A stretch of 64,000 nt of DNA from Secundilactobacillus yichangensis (GCF_016861565.1 NZ_BOLK01000004.1:1-64000), one strand, 5' to 3'. Shown: positions 24,460 to 34,578, counted from the stretch's first letter. Translations and numbers: made by a program. Notes: a model not told the origin generated them from the letters alone.

Positions 24460-25833
24460 TTGGCGAAGGAAAAGACACAGTTTGTCTGTCAGGAATGCGG
24501 TTATCAAGCACCCCGCTTTTTGGGCCGCTGCCCTAATTGCGGCAAGTGGAATACGTTCGTTGAAGAAGTGATCGCGCCAGCGACCACGACGGCGAAAACA
24601 GCGACTAGTTTGAGTGGCGGAACAGTAACTAAGCCAGAAAAATTGGCTGAAGTTTCGATGCAAAAGGAGCCGCGAGTTAAAACTCAGCTGGGTGAACTCA
24701 ACCGTGTTTTGGGAGGCGGTGTCGTTCCCGGATCATTGATTCTAATTGGCGGGGATCCAGGAATTGGTAAGTCGACCTTACTGCTCCAAGTTTCCGGCCA
24801 GCTGAGTCAAACTGGCGGTAAGGTGTTATACGTTTCTGGTGAGGAAAGTGCCAATCAAATTAAAATGCGTGCTAACCGATTAGGGGTTGCCAGCGACAAT
24901 CTTTACTTGTATCCTGAAACCGATATGAGCCGGATCCGGGCGAATATCAACGAAATGAAACCTGACTACGTCGTGATCGACTCAGTTCAAACCATGTCTG
25001 AACCAGAGATTACTTCAGCTATCGGTTCCGTTTCACAAATTCGGCAGGTGACTGCCGAATTGATGCGGATTGCCAAATCACAGGGCGTTACAATCTTTGT
25101 GGTGGGGCATGTGACTAAGGGCGGAGCTATTGCCGGTCCAAAAGTTTTAGAGCACATGGTGGATACTGTGCTTTATTTTGAAGGTGATCTTCACCATACT
25201 TACCGAATTTTACGAGCTGTTAAGAACCGTTTTGGTTCAACTAATGAGCTGGGAATCTTTGAGATGCAGGAAGACGGTTTGAAAGAAGTTAAAAATCCTT
25301 CAGAAATCTTTTTGGAAGAACGCTTGAAGGACGCGACTGGTTCTGCAATCGTTGTCTCAATGGAAGGGACCAGACCAATTCTAGTTGAAATTCAAGCGCT
25401 ATTGACACCTTCTGTATTTGGCAACGCTCAGCGGACGGCTTCCGGTCTTGACCGAAATCGAGTATCATTGATCATGGCAGTTCTTGAAAAGCGGGCCAAT
25501 TTGATGCTGCAAAATCAGGATGCTTATTTGAAAGCGGCTGGCGGTGTTAAACTGGATGAGCCTGCCATTGATTTGGCATTAGCAATTAGTATTGCCAGCT
25601 CCTATCGTGATAAGGGGACTAACCCTAATGAGTGTTACGTTGGCGAAATTGGGCTTACTGGTGAAGTTCGCCGGGTCAATCGGGTTGAAGACCGGGTCAA
25701 GGAAGCATCTAAACTTGGTTTTAAGCGAATTTATATCCCCAAAAACAACCTAAAGGATTGGACAGCGCCAACTGACATTGAAGTCATTGGCGTGGCTACG
25801 CTTGGAGAGGCATTGCACAAAATTTTAGCATAA
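24460..25833 (+). CDS. radA: DNA repair protein RadA/Sms
   Basis: The protein of 457 residues helps branch migration and processing of recombination intermediates. It has the N-terminal zinc finger CQECG...CPNCG, a RecA-like ATPase with GDPGIGKST near residue 98, the family-specific KNRFG motif and a C-terminal Lon-like domain. TTG at 24460 is taken as start because AAGGA is 9 nt away and the product then begins [10 protein letters not shown] as in other RadA proteins; an in-frame TTG at 24451 abuts the ribosome site. It heads the yacL-gltX region. An extended -10 (TGCTAAAAT, 24403-24411) precedes it. Confidence 0.95.
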   Translation: MAKEKTQFVCQECGYQAPRFLGRCPNCGKWNTFVEEVIAPATTTAKTATSLSGGTVTKPEKLAEVSMQKEPRVKTQLGELNRVLGGGVVPGSLILIGGDPGIGKSTLLLQVSGQLSQTGGKVLYVSGEESANQIKMRANRLGVASDNLYLYPETDMSRIRANINEMKPDYVVIDSVQTMSEPEITSAIGSVSQIRQVTAELMRIAKSQGVTIFVVGHVTKGGAIAGPKVLEHMVDTVLYFEGDLHHTYRILRAVKNRFGSTNELGIFEMQEDGLKEVKNPSEIFLEERLKDATGSAIVVSMEGTRPILVEIQALLTPSVFGNAQRTASGLDRNRVSLIMAVLEKRANLMLQNQDAYLKAAGGVKLDEPAIDLALAISIASSYRDKGTNPNECYVGEIGLTGEVRRVNRVEDRVKEASKLGFKRIYIPKNNLKDWTAPTDIEVIGVATLGEALHKILA

Positions 25834-25853
25834 TGAAGTTGGAGGTGAATTGA

Positions 25854-27038
25854 TTGAATAAGAAACGAGCAATCATTCAGGGAATTTTTGCGTTTATTGG
25901 TATTGGACTTGGGGTTGTATACCTGCCCTTAGTCTGGGCAGGCTTCGGTTATTCGACGCGAACCTGGTTTAACAACGAGATCTCAAACGCCGTCATTGGT
26001 GCGCTAGTGTTTTGGCTATTATCCCTTATTTTTTCAGGTTACATCGAGCGCCTAATCAATCGCTTTGAGAAGTCGTTGACCTCAAAGAGTCCGGCTTATT
26101 TACTGTTCGGCAGTGTATCAACGATTGTGGGATTAATTTTTGCAATTTTGATTTCCACTCCGCTGTACCGGTTGAACTCGCCGATCTTCAGCGGGGTAGT
26201 ACCGATTATCCTGATGATCTTATTTGGTTGGTTAGGGTTTCGGCTGGGAACCACAAAGCGGGATGAATGGCGTAAACTGTTTACGTTCCGAAACAAGAAA
26301 AATGACGACGACAGTGACAGTATCATTGACCGGCCAATCGATGACAACTACCACCATTACAAAATCCTGGATACCAATATTTTGATTGATGGCCGGATCT
26401 ATGACTTAGTGAAAACGGGATTCATTGAAGGAACGCTGCTAGTTCCTAATTTTGTTCTGTACGAGTTGCAGTACATTGCTGATTCTAGCGACAGTATTAA
26501 GCGGGTCCGCGGCCGTCGAGGTCTGGATATTCTCAATAAGCTGCGTGAGGAAAACATTATTCCGGTTGAAATGTATGAGGGCGATTACGATGATATTTCT
26601 GAGGTCGATAGTAAGCTGATTCGGCTGGCCAAAGAAGTTGACGGTGTGATTGTCACTAATGATTACAATCTGAATAAAGTGATTGAATTTCAAAAGGTTC
26701 AGGTGCTTAACATCAACGCCTTGGCTAACGCTTTGAAACCGCGAGTGATTCCAGGGGAACACCTAGACGTTATGGTAGTCAAGAACGGGACGGAGCGTCA
26801 GCAAGGGGTTGCCTATTTGGATGACGGGACCATGGTGGTTGTTGAGGATGGTCGCTTCTACCTGAACGAACATCTAGATGTGATCGTTACGTCTGCTATT
26901 CAAACGGATGCCGGGCGGATGATCTTCGCTAAACCAGCTCATTCGACTCATGAAATTAATGAGGAAAATGAAAAAAAAGAAAACGCTAATCGAAATAATG
27001 CTGGAAAGCAAAAAAACAATAAGAAGAAGTCAAACTAA
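25854..27038 (+). CDS. yacL: Membrane-anchored PIN/TRAM domain protein (YacL)
   Basis: The 394-residue protein has four N-terminal membrane segments, a PIN-type nuclease domain beginning KILDTNILIDGRI (near residue 167, with the acidic residues of the fold), and a TRAM RNA-binding domain near 290-360. The C-terminus is a charged Lys/Asn tail. YacL is conserved behind radA in Firmicutes; an RNase-like activity is assumed from the fold but its target is unknown. The start is TTG behind GGAGG, 20 nt after radA. Confidence 0.92.
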   Translation: MNKKRAIIQGIFAFIGIGLGVVYLPLVWAGFGYSTRTWFNNEISNAVIGALVFWLLSLIFSGYIERLINRFEKSLTSKSPAYLLFGSVSTIVGLIFAILISTPLYRLNSPIFSGVVPIILMILFGWLGFRLGTTKRDEWRKLFTFRNKKNDDDSDSIIDRPIDDNYHHYKILDTNILIDGRIYDLVKTGFIEGTLLVPNFVLYELQYIADSSDSIKRVRGRRGLDILNKLREENIIPVEMYEGDYDDISEVDSKLIRLAKEVDGVIVTNDYNLNKVIEFQKVQVLNINALANALKPRVIPGEHLDVMVVKNGTERQQGVAYLDDGTMVVVEDGRFYLNEHLDVIVTSAIQTDAGRMIFAKPAHSTHEINEENEKKENANRNNAGKQKNNKKKSN

Positions 27039-27123
27039 CTTTTCTTTTCGGAAGTTCCATTGTACACTTAGAAAAGATAGCGATTCTTTGGTACACTAGA
27101 ACATTGTATGAAGTGTTCGCTGA

Positions 27124-27156
27124 CAGGGGATGCATCAATCGGTGTATCCCTTTGTT
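27124..27156 (+). terminator. Weak terminator between yacL and gltX
   Basis: GGGATGCA pairs with TGTATCCC (one G-T pair), followed by TTTGTT. The T run is poor, so read-through is likely. Confidence 0.45.
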
Positions 27157-27209
27157 GACGAGCAAACTGAGTTTCAAATCGAAATATTTTGAAAGAGGCG
27201 GAATAGATA

Positions 27210-28703
27210 TTGGCAAATGATTCAATTCGCGTTCGGTATGCACCTAGTCCTACTGGACATCTGCATATTGGTAACGCACGGACAGCACTATTTAATTACT
27301 TGTTTGCGCGTCACTACAAGGGTAAGTTTATTATTCGAATCGAAGATACCGATACAAAACGAAATGTGGCTGATGGTGAAAAGAGCCAGTTGGACAATTT
27401 ACGCTGGTTAGGGTTGGACTGGGATGAAGGCCCTGATAAACCAGGCGAATACGGTCCTTATCGTCAATCAGAACGTTTTGACATCTACAAGCCTTACATT
27501 CAGCAGCTGCTGGATGAAGGCAAAGCCTACAAGTCTTACCGCACTGAAGATGAACTTGAAGCAGACCGTGAAGCACAGCGTGCCAGACACGAAATGCCTC
27601 ACTACGAATACGAATATGCTGGTATGTCGGATGATGAGATCAAAGCTAAGATGGCTGAATCTGAAGCTAAGGGCTTGAAACCGGTTATCCGGTTCCGCGT
27701 TCCTGAACATAAAACCTATGCTTGGGATGACATGGTTAAGGGCAAGGTTTCCTTTGATTCCGACACCATTGGCGGTGACTTTGTCATCGTTAAGGCTGAT
27801 GGTATTCCAACCTACAACTTTGCGGTTGTTTTGGATGACCATTTGATGAAGATTTCTCACGTTTTTCGTGGCGACGATCATGTTGCCAATACGCCTAAGC
27901 AACTGATGGTATACGAAGCCTTTGGCTGGACACCACCGAAGTTTGGACACATGAGTCTGATCATTAGCAAGGATACTGGTAAGAAGTTGTCTAAGCGTGA
28001 CGAAACGGTTCTCCAATTTATTGAACAGTACCGTAAGTTAGGTTATTTACCAGATGCTTTGCTGAACTTTATCATCTTGCTTGGCTGGTCACCAAAGGGT
28101 GAGGATGAAATTTACTCACTGAAGGAATTCGTCAAGATGTATGACGAAAAGCGGTTAAGCAAGTCACCCGCTACTTTTGATAAGAAGAAGCTGGAATGGA
28201 TCAACAACCAATACGTGAAGTCTTCTGATGAGGATGTTGTGGTTGACTTAGCCTTGCAGCAGCTGATACAAGCGGGTAACGTTCCAGAAAATCCGGATGC
28301 TAAGACCCTTGAATGGGCACGTCAGCTGATTAACCTGTATAAGCAGCAAATGAGCTACATGGCTCAAATCAATGACATGGCCAGCGTCTTCTTTGAGGAA
28401 CCTGAAGAGGTCAGCGGCGATGCATTGGACGAAATTTCTAACGATACAGCTCCGGTTGTCCTGAAAGAATTCTCTGAACGGATCAAGAAATTACCAATTT
28501 TTGATAAAGTTCAAATTTTGGCAACAATCAAAGCAATTCAAAAAGACACTGGAATCAAAGGACGGAAACTTTGGATGCCAATCCGAATTGCCGTTACTCA
28601 TGAAATGCACGGACCAGAATTACCAGAATCAATTGAATTAGTCGGTCGTGACAAGACGTTAGAGCACGTTGCTCAAACGTTGGCACAACTGGAGAATAAC
28701 TAG
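27210..28703 (+). CDS. gltX: Glutamyl-tRNA synthetase
   Basis: The 497-residue class I synthetase charges tRNA-Glu. The HIGH-type motif is [20 protein letters not shown] at residues 12-31 and the KMSKS-type motif is KLSKRDE near 257. In this group of bacteria GluRS usually also mischarges tRNA-Gln for later amidation; that is knowledge of the group, not visible here. The start is TTG behind GAAAGAGGCGG. The standard Firmicute order gltX-cysS follows. Confidence 0.96.
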   Translation: MANDSIRVRYAPSPTGHLHIGNARTALFNYLFARHYKGKFIIRIEDTDTKRNVADGEKSQLDNLRWLGLDWDEGPDKPGEYGPYRQSERFDIYKPYIQQLLDEGKAYKSYRTEDELEADREAQRARHEMPHYEYEYAGMSDDEIKAKMAESEAKGLKPVIRFRVPEHKTYAWDDMVKGKVSFDSDTIGGDFVIVKADGIPTYNFAVVLDDHLMKISHVFRGDDHVANTPKQLMVYEAFGWTPPKFGHMSLIISKDTGKKLSKRDETVLQFIEQYRKLGYLPDALLNFIILLGWSPKGEDEIYSLKEFVKMYDEKRLSKSPATFDKKKLEWINNQYVKSSDEDVVVDLALQQLIQAGNVPENPDAKTLEWARQLINLYKQQMSYMAQINDMASVFFEEPEEVSGDALDEISNDTAPVVLKEFSERIKKLPIFDKVQILATIKAIQKDTGIKGRKLWMPIRIAVTHEMHGPELPESIELVGRDKTLEHVAQTLAQLENN

Positions 28704-28715
28704 TTAAAGGTTTAG

Positions 28716-28758
28716 AAGGCTTGATTGCAGGTAAGCAAATCTGCAGCCAGCCTTTTTT
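28716..28758 (+). terminator. Terminator of gltX
   Basis: AAGGCT pairs with AGCCTT, with an inner GCAG/CTGC stem, followed by six T. Confidence 0.8.
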
Positions 28759-28892
28759 GCTGTTTATAGACGTTTAAAACGGTTATTGTAGGTCATGAAT
28801 CCTAATTAATTTTAATGATGTCTCTAAAAACGTCGGAACAGAGATTAATTATGATAAAATATACTTACGATTAATCAGAGAGGAGTTCGCAC

Positions 28893-30317
28893 ATGCTTAA
28901 GGTATTCAACACACTTACACGACAAAAAGAAGTGTTCACACCCATTACTTCGGGGATTGTAAAAATGTACGTTTGCGGACCAACTGTATATAATTACATC
29001 CATATTGGTAATGCGCGCAGTGCCATTGCATTTGACACTATTCGTCGCTACTTCGAATATAAGGGCTATCACGTTAAATACGTTTCTAACTTTACGGATG
29101 TTGACGATAAAATGATCAAGGCTGCTAAGGAAGCTCACACCACGGTTCCTGCAATAGCAGACCGTTTTATTGCGGCTTTTATGGAAGATACGAAGGCGCT
29201 GAACATTGAACCAGCAACCAAGCACCCCCGCGCAACCGAAAACATTAAAGATATTATTGAGTTTATTCAGGACTTAATCGCAAAAGGTTATGCTTATGAA
29301 TCTGAGGGTGACGTCTATTACCGCGCCCGTAAGTTTGCCCACTATGGTCAGCTGTCTCACCAAAACATTGACGATCTTGAAGTGGGAGCCAGTCAGCACG
29401 TGGATCCTGAAGAAGTTGACCGTAAGGAAGACCCAGTGGATTTTGCACTGTGGAAAGCGGGCAAACCGGATGAAATCTCATGGGATTCACCATGGGGTAA
29501 AGGTCGGCCAGGCTGGCACATTGAATGTTCCGTGATGTCTACCAAGTATTTAGGCGATACGTTTGATATTCATGGTGGCGGGCAGGACTTGACCTTTCCG
29601 CATCACGAAAACGAAATTGCTCAGAGTGAAGCTAAGACCGGTCAAAAATTTGCTAATTATTGGTTACACAACGGGTTTGTGACTGTTGGCGATGACAATG
29701 AAAAAATGAGTAAATCACTAGGAAACTTTGTGACGGTTCACGATATTTTGAAGACCGTGGACCCGCAGGTATTGCGCTTCTTTATGGCAACAACCCAGTA
29801 TCGTCGGCCAATTCAATATACGCAGGGCAACCTTGATGATGCCTCCAATAATCTAAAACGGCTGCAAACTGCCTTTAATAATTTGAATTATCGGCTTAAG
29901 GATGCAGAACTGGGCAGTGATCCTAAAATTGAACAGGAAATTCGTCAAATTGAGGCTGATTTTGTTGACCAAATGGATGATGATTTCAACGTGCAAAATG
30001 GGATTACTCAGGTTTATGAATTGGCTAAGTTAGGCAATGTTTACGCAGAACGACCAGTGGTTTTTAAGGATAGTCTGGCCTTTATTTTAAAGACCTTATC
30101 CGAACTAGTGAATATTTTTGGAATTGAATTTAAACACGAAACGCTCAACGACGACGGCATTGAATCTTTAATCAGCGAACGGTTAGATGCCCGCAAAAAC
30201 CGTAATTTTGAGCGCAGTGACGAGATTCGTGAACAGTTGAAGGCGCAGGGGATCATTCTTGAGGATACGCCTCAGGGGACCCGCTGGCACCGAGACGATG
30301 GGAAAGGAAACGCATGA
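28893..30317 (+). CDS. cysS: Cysteinyl-tRNA synthetase
   Basis: The 474-residue class I synthetase charges tRNA-Cys. It shows the zinc/active-site cysteine of [16 protein letters not shown] (HIGH motif near residue 37), [10 protein letters not shown] and [15 protein letters not shown] zinc ligands, and KMSKSLGNF near 270. The promoter is an extended -10 (TGATAAAAT) about 40 nt upstream. The serine acetyltransferase gene cysE that sits between gltX and cysS in Bacillus is absent. It overlaps mrnC by 4 nt. Confidence 0.96.
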   Translation: MLKVFNTLTRQKEVFTPITSGIVKMYVCGPTVYNYIHIGNARSAIAFDTIRRYFEYKGYHVKYVSNFTDVDDKMIKAAKEAHTTVPAIADRFIAAFMEDTKALNIEPATKHPRATENIKDIIEFIQDLIAKGYAYESEGDVYYRARKFAHYGQLSHQNIDDLEVGASQHVDPEEVDRKEDPVDFALWKAGKPDEISWDSPWGKGRPGWHIECSVMSTKYLGDTFDIHGGGQDLTFPHHENEIAQSEAKTGQKFANYWLHNGFVTVGDDNEKMSKSLGNFVTVHDILKTVDPQVLRFFMATTQYRRPIQYTQGNLDDASNNLKRLQTAFNNLNYRLKDAELGSDPKIEQEIRQIEADFVDQMDDDFNVQNGITQVYELAKLGNVYAERPVVFKDSLAFILKTLSELVNIFGIEFKHETLNDDGIESLISERLDARKNRNFERSDEIREQLKAQGIILEDTPQGTRWHRDDGKGNA

Positions 30318-30736
30318 GCGAACAAACACAACAGGATTATCGGCAGTTGAACGGCGTCGTGTTAGCATACATGGGCGACGCAGCCTACGAAGTATTTATT
30401 CGGCGGCATTTAATTGAACAGGGGCTCACTAAACCCAATAAATTACAGCATACGGCAACGATGTACGTCTCAGCTAAGGCACAGGCTGGCCTGATTGCCT
30501 TAATGCAACAAGATGAATACTGGACTGAAGAAGAAGAATATTACTTTAAACGTGGCCGGAATGCTAAAAGTTACACACACGCCAAAAACACCAGTGTGAT
30601 GACGTATCGAATTTCTACTGGATTTGAGGCCATTTTCGGTTATTTAACGCTGAGCAATCAAACGGATCGTTTGGCTGAAATGGCACAATGGTGTATTGAA
30701 CAAGTCGAAGCAGGGAGATTACCAAATGAGAGATAA
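30314..30736 (+). CDS. mrnC: Mini-ribonuclease III
   Basis: The 140-residue protein is an RNase III catalytic domain without the double-stranded RNA-binding domain, which in Bacillus matures 23S rRNA. The signature [17 protein letters not shown] is near residue 13, and the second acidic motif lies in [17 protein letters not shown]. It overlaps cysS by ATGA and runs 11 nt into rlmB, so the three genes are translationally coupled. Confidence 0.94.
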   Translation: MSEQTQQDYRQLNGVVLAYMGDAAYEVFIRRHLIEQGLTKPNKLQHTATMYVSAKAQAGLIALMQQDEYWTEEEEYYFKRGRNAKSYTHAKNTSVMTYRISTGFEAIFGYLTLSNQTDRLAEMAQWCIEQVEAGRLPNER

Positions 30737-31493
30737 TGAACAGAATTCGGAAGAACCTTCTGAATTTATTTTTGGTCGCCATCCGGCCATTACGGCTTTA
30801 AAGAGCGATCAGGAAATCAACAAGGTTTTTATTCAGGATGGGTTGAAGCACGAACTGATTGGTGAAATTATCAAGCTAGCTAAAAAGCGGTCCTTGGTGA
30901 TCCAGATGGTTCCTAAGTCAAAGCTGGAACGACTAGCACCTCATGAGAATCACCAGGGAGTTGTACTGGCTGTTTCAGCTTATAAGTACGCTAGTATTGA
31001 TGATTTATTTGACCGTGCTCAGGAAAAGGATGAACAGCCATTTTTCTTAATCCTGGACAACATTAATGATCCGCATAATTTAGGTTCCATTATGCGGACG
31101 GCCGATGCAGTGGGTGCACACGGGATTATTATTCCTAAGCGCCGCTCAGTGGGATTGACCGGCGTGGTTGCCAAAACTTCTACGGGTGCCATCGAGCACG
31201 TACCGGTTGCTCGCGTGACTAACTTAGTGAATACGGTGAAAGATTTGAAGGACCGGGGGCTTTGGGTATTTGGTACGGATATGAACGGTACTGACTACCG
31301 CCGCTTTGATGCTAAAGGTCCGGTGGGAATTATCATCGGTAACGAAGGTAAGGGGATTTCGCCATTGCTGAAAAAAACGGTGGATGAAATGCTGACGATC
31401 CCGATGGTCGGTCACGTGCAAAGTTTGAATGCCAGTGTGGCTGCTAGTCTTTTGATGTATCAAGCCTTTTCTTCTCGTCACCCACTGAATTAA
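30726..31493 (+). CDS. rlmB: 23S rRNA (guanosine-2'-O-)-methyltransferase RlmB
   Basis: The protein of 255 residues is a SpoU/TrmH methyltransferase. An N-terminal substrate-binding domain ([12 protein letters not shown] near residue 15) is followed by the knotted catalytic domain with [31 protein letters not shown] and [19 protein letters not shown]. RlmB methylates G2251 in the P-loop of 23S rRNA. The ATG at 30726 inside mrnC is chosen because AGGGAG lies 7 nt upstream. Confidence 0.94.
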   Translation: MRDNEQNSEEPSEFIFGRHPAITALKSDQEINKVFIQDGLKHELIGEIIKLAKKRSLVIQMVPKSKLERLAPHENHQGVVLAVSAYKYASIDDLFDRAQEKDEQPFFLILDNINDPHNLGSIMRTADAVGAHGIIIPKRRSVGLTGVVAKTSTGAIEHVPVARVTNLVNTVKDLKDRGLWVFGTDMNGTDYRRFDAKGPVGIIIGNEGKGISPLLKKTVDEMLTIPMVGHVQSLNASVAASLLMYQAFSSRHPLN

Positions 31494-31511
31494 ATGAATT
31501 GGGTGAACTAA

Positions 31512-32051
31512 TTGAAAAAAGATATTTTAATCGTGGATGCCTACAATATGATCGGCAATTGGCCGGACTTGAACCGGCTAAAATTAGCGGGCCGTTTGGA
31601 AGAAGCCCGCGATAATTTACTGACGATTCTATCGGAGTATCACAAGTACCAGCGGATCGAAATGATCGTGGTCTTTGACGCGATGTATGTTCCAGGGATG
31701 TCTAAAAAGTATGATCACTACGGCTTGGAAGTTGTTTGGACGGGCCAGGATCAAACTGCTGACGAGTATATCGAAGCGCTGACCAAACAAAAGCAGACCC
31801 GTTTCACGCAGGTAACGGTTGCTACAAGCGACCAAGCCGAACAGTGGACCGTCTTTTCTGCAGGGGCGCTGAGAATTCCTGCGGGTGAGTTGCTGACGGA
31901 CATTAACCAGACTCGAAAAGAAGTTCATACGCAAGCTGTGAAGTTTGCCGATAAGGGTCAGGTTCGTCATTCACCTTGGAGTGAAGGGCAGCTATCGAAG
32001 CTGGAAAAGTTGCGCGACCATTTAGGTGACGACGATCATACGCGTAAGTAG
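31512..32051 (+). CDS. rae1: NYN-domain endoribonuclease (YacP/Rae1)
   Basis: The 179-residue protein has a PIN-like NYN nuclease fold with the acidic residues of ILIVDAYNMIGNWPDL, VVFDAMY and TADEYIEAL. In Bacillus the homologue Rae1 enters the ribosomal A site and cuts selected mRNAs. TTG start, 18 nt after rlmB. Its position before sigH is conserved across Firmicutes. Confidence 0.92.
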   Translation: MKKDILIVDAYNMIGNWPDLNRLKLAGRLEEARDNLLTILSEYHKYQRIEMIVVFDAMYVPGMSKKYDHYGLEVVWTGQDQTADEYIEALTKQKQTRFTQVTVATSDQAEQWTVFSAGALRIPAGELLTDINQTRKEVHTQAVKFADKGQVRHSPWSEGQLSKLEKLRDHLGDDDHTRK

Positions 32052-32073
32052 CCAAAAAAATTTAATAGGATTA

Positions 32074-32160
32074 AAAAACAACCGATTTGAATTTGGACTA
32101 GCTCAACAAAACGTGAGTTACCTGTTTTGTTAGCCCAAAATCAGGAATCGGTTGTTTTTA
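32074..32160 (+). terminator. Long terminator hairpin after rae1
   Basis: AACAACCGATT pairs with AATCGGTTGTT at the base of a branched structure that includes AACAAAAC/GTTTTGTT, and five T follow. Confidence 0.85.
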
Positions 32161-32182
32161 TTATGTATAATTAGGTTTTCTG

Positions 32183-32216
32183 TTTGGTATACACCAATCC
32201 TGCCGGTTGTTATATT
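32183..32216 (+). promoter_or_regulatory. sigH promoter region with a NagR-like palindrome
   Basis: TATATT at 32211-32216 is the best -10 box. The -35 region, 17 nt upstream, falls inside the palindrome TTTGGTATACACCAA (32183-32197), which has the TGGT-N4-ACCA arrangement also found in the nagA promoter. A repressor bound there would cover the -35 box. Confidence 0.5.
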
Positions 32217-32252
32217 GTTTCCATCAAATATTAAAAAAGATCGGAGAACAAA

Positions 32253-32825
32253 ATGTATATCAAAACAGAGGCTGATTGGGTTCTAGTCAAGAAGGCCCGC
32301 GAAGGAAGTGAAAGTGCCTTGAAAGAATTAATGGACCGTTATAATCCGCTGATTCTTAGTATTCAGAAACGTTATTATCTCCAAGAGTTAGAACTGTCAG
32401 AGTGGCTGCAGGAATCGCGAATCGTACTGTGGGAGGTTGTTAAGCGTTTTGACGTCACCAGAACCCACGCATTTGGTTCCTATTTAAAAACGGCTTTGCT
32501 GAATTGCCGGCGTGATTATACCCGGCGAATTAACGCTAAAAAGCGCAAAGCCACCGGCCCGGTGACTTCCATTGATGCTAACCCAACGTTCTTTGCTGAA
32601 ACGTTAGCCGATGAGCGACTGTTTTCTTCCGAAAATTTGGTGATCTTTCAGCAGCAATTCTTTGAGACCGTCAAAAAGGAAATGTCGAAAATGGAAAGAT
32701 CAGTTCTGATTGCGTTATTATCAGGTGAAACTGAAGCAGAAATCTGCCAACGGTTTCAGATTGACCACATTCAATTTCACAATGCTAACGAGCGTATCAA
32801 GCGAAAAATCCGACAAAACAGATAG
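32253..32825 (+). CDS. sigH: Sigma-H-type alternative RNA polymerase sigma factor
   Basis: The 190-residue protein is a small sigma-70-family factor. Region 2 is visible around EWLQESRIVLWEVVKRFDVT and the SYLKTALLNCRRDYTRR segment, and a degenerate region 4 with EAEICQRFQIDHIQFHNANERIKRKI. It occupies the slot of Bacillus sigH (rae1-sigH-rpmG-secE-nusG). In lactobacilli this factor is the ComX-like regulator of DNA-uptake genes; comFA begins at the end of the window. A terminator and its own promoter separate it from rae1. Confidence 0.88.
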   Translation: MYIKTEADWVLVKKAREGSESALKELMDRYNPLILSIQKRYYLQELELSEWLQESRIVLWEVVKRFDVTRTHAFGSYLKTALLNCRRDYTRRINAKKRKATGPVTSIDANPTFFAETLADERLFSSENLVIFQQQFFETVKKEMSKMERSVLIALLSGETEAEICQRFQIDHIQFHNANERIKRKIRQNR

Positions 32826-32905
32826 ATGACCTTCAGCGGACACACGCCTTGACACAGTCTTTACTTAGATGATACTATGAAACTTGCTATAAGGAGGTGT
32901 TAGAC

Positions 32906-33055
32906 GTGGCTCAAAAGAAGGTTGCGTTAGCATGTTCTGTCTGTGGATCCCGGAACTACACGGTCCCGGCTAGTCCTAATCGTAAAGTTCGACTTGAAGT
33001 AAAAAAGTACTGTAAGTATTGTGGTAAGCATACGTTACATCGGGAGACCCGGTAA
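32906..33055 (+). CDS. rpmG: 50S ribosomal protein L33 (zinc type)
   Basis: The 49-residue protein carries two CxxC pairs (CSVCG and CKYCG), marking the zinc-binding form. GTG start behind AAGGAGGTG. It is the normal neighbour of secE in Firmicutes. Confidence 0.95.
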   Translation: MAQKKVALACSVCGSRNYTVPASPNRKVRLEVKKYCKYCGKHTLHRETR

Positions 33056-33085
33056 CGCGCGAATACCCGGTGTAAGGAGGAGCTC

Positions 33086-33262
33086 ATGCGCTTTTTTAGA
33101 TTTTTAGTTGCTGTTAAAGACGAAATGAAGCAGGTCTCTTGGCCTGGCGCCAAACAGACGCGGAAGGATACAAGCAGCGTGATTTTTGTTGCCTTATCCA
33201 TGGCGATCTTTTTGGGGGTTATCGACTATCTGGTTCAAATGGGATTAAAGTTTTTGGCTTAA
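33086..33262 (+). CDS. secE: Preprotein translocase subunit SecE
   Basis: The 58-residue protein has the amphipathic helix VAVKDEMKQVSWP and a single C-terminal membrane segment (residues 30-55), the short form of SecE that clamps the SecY channel. ATG behind AAGGAGGAG, 30 nt after rpmG. Confidence 0.95.
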   Translation: MRFFRFLVAVKDEMKQVSWPGAKQTRKDTSSVIFVALSMAIFLGVIDYLVQMGLKFLA

Positions 33263-33283
33263 TGCCACTAGACGGTAATCTAT

Positions 33284-33330
33284 GCTATAATAGTTTTCGA
33301 CGAAAACTTCGCGCTGTCGAAGTTTTTTTA
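33284..33330 (+). promoter_or_regulatory. nusG promoter followed by an intrinsic terminator hairpin
   Basis: An extended -10 box TGCTATAAT ends at 33291. The hairpin AAACTTCG/CGAAGTTT at 33304-33325, with a seven-T run, begins just past the expected start of transcription. It can end the upstream transcript and also lies in the first bases of any nusG mRNA made from this promoter. Confidence 0.7.
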
Positions 33331-33378
33331 TTTTGATTAAATGACTGTATCAGTCCCTTTAGGAAAGGATGGAACAAA

Positions 33379-33927
33379 ATGGTTGAATCAGCTGAAAAGC
33401 AATGGTATGTCCTTCATACTTATTCTGGCTATGAAAATAAAGTAAAGATGAACTTGGAATCACGTGCCCAATCGATGGGGATGCAAGACTACATTTTCCG
33501 GGTAGTCGTTCCCGAAGAAGAGGAGCGTGAAGTTAAAAACGGTAAGGAAAAAATCAAGATGGATAAGACTTTCCCTGGATACGTCTTGGTTGAAATGGTG
33601 ATGACGGATGATGCTTGGTACATTGTTCGTAACACACCAGGTGTTACCGGTTTTATCGGTTCTCATGGTCAAGGTTCAAAGCCAACACCATTGCTGCCTG
33701 ATGAAGTTGAACTGATTTTGAAACGATTAGGTATGAGCAGCCGTCACGAAGATCTTGATGTGGACGTTGATGATACGGTCAAAATCGTTGATGGTGCCTT
33801 TTCAGGTATGGAAGGCAAGATTACCGAGATCGATCACGAAAAGGGTAAGCTTAAGGTTAACATTAATATGTTCGGTCGTGAGACGAGTGCCGAGCTTAAT
33901 TTTGATCAAGTAGATCCAGTTGCCTAA
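33379..33927 (+). CDS. nusG: Transcription termination/antitermination factor NusG
   Basis: The 182-residue protein has the NGN domain (KQWYVLHTYSGYENKVK, then FPGYVLVEMVMTD and VRNTPGVTGFIG) and a C-terminal KOW domain (KIVDGAFSGMEGKITEID). NusG modulates RNA polymerase pausing and couples it to Rho or ribosomes. ATG behind AGGAAAGG. It is placed between secE and rplK as usual. Confidence 0.96.
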   Translation: MVESAEKQWYVLHTYSGYENKVKMNLESRAQSMGMQDYIFRVVVPEEEEREVKNGKEKIKMDKTFPGYVLVEMVMTDDAWYIVRNTPGVTGFIGSHGQGSKPTPLLPDEVELILKRLGMSSRHEDLDVDVDDTVKIVDGAFSGMEGKITEIDHEKGKLKVNINMFGRETSAELNFDQVDPVA

Positions 33928-33989
33928 ATAATCTGAAGAATCACTTGGCAAGTCGTTATAATTGTGGTAGTTTATATGAGTATGTTCTG

Positions 33990-34036
33990 CATACACGTGT
34001 GGGAGGAGAAATCTGCTCTCCATTTACCACAACACG
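33990..34036 (+). promoter_or_regulatory. Ribosomal protein L1 operator RNA, rplK leader
   Basis: The mRNA can fold as GTGG (33999-34002), GA, GGAG, loop, CTCC, ATTTA, CCAC (34027-34030). This is the helix 76 L1-binding site of 23S rRNA in miniature, where GUGG-GA-GGCU pairs with AGCC-N12-CCAC. Bound L1 would shut down translation of rplK and, by coupling, rplA. The ribosome site AAGGAGG begins 13 nt later. Confidence 0.75.
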
Positions 34037-34056
34037 GACTCAAGGAGGTATGTCTC

Positions 34057-34482
34057 GTGGCTAAAAAAGTAGCTAACATTGTTAAATTGCAAATTCCTGC
34101 GGGTAAAGCAACACCAGCTCCACCAGTTGGTCCAGCATTGGGCCAAGCCGGAATTAACATCATGGGCTTTACGAAGGATTTTAACGCTCGTACTGCCGAT
34201 CAAGCTGGGATGATCATTCCAGTTGTTATTACGGTTTACGAGGATCGTTCATTCGACTTCGTAACTAAGACTCCGCCAGCAGCCGTTCTTTTAAAGAAGG
34301 CCGCCGGTGTTGAACACGGTTCAGGCGAGCCTAACACGAAAAAGGTTGCTAAGGTAACCAAAGATCAAGTTAAGCAAATCGCTGAGACCAAAATGCAAGA
34401 CCTAAACGCTGCTGATGTAGAAGCAGCTATGCGCATGGTTGAAGGTACTGCTCGTAGCATGGGCTTCACTGTAGAAGGTTAA
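34057..34482 (+). CDS. rplK: 50S ribosomal protein L11
   Basis: The 141-residue protein matches L11 throughout, with [21 protein letters not shown] at the N-terminus and [12 protein letters not shown] at the end. It binds the GTPase centre of 23S rRNA and is needed for RelA activation. GTG start behind AAGGAGG; longer in-frame extensions run through the L1 operator and are not credible. Confidence 0.97.
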   Translation: MAKKVANIVKLQIPAGKATPAPPVGPALGQAGINIMGFTKDFNARTADQAGMIIPVVITVYEDRSFDFVTKTPPAAVLLKKAAGVEHGSGEPNTKKVAKVTKDQVKQIAETKMQDLNAADVEAAMRMVEGTARSMGFTVEG

Positions 34483-34518
34483 TCCCAGCTACTAACACTA
34501 CGGATACTTTGTTAAAGC

Positions 34519-34560
34519 AAATGTATCAAGTGGGAGGCCAAGCCGTTATAACCACATTTG
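34519..34560 (+). promoter_or_regulatory. Ribosomal protein L1 operator RNA, rplA leader
   Basis: Within an outer stem CAAATG/CATTTG the RNA reads GTGG-GA-GGC-CAA-GCC-GTTATAA-CCAC, an even closer copy of the L1 site of 23S rRNA than the one before rplK. It ends at the AAGGAGG of rplA, so L1 binding should block its own initiation directly. Confidence 0.8.
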
Positions 34561-34578
34561 CAAGGAGGAATTCACAAG

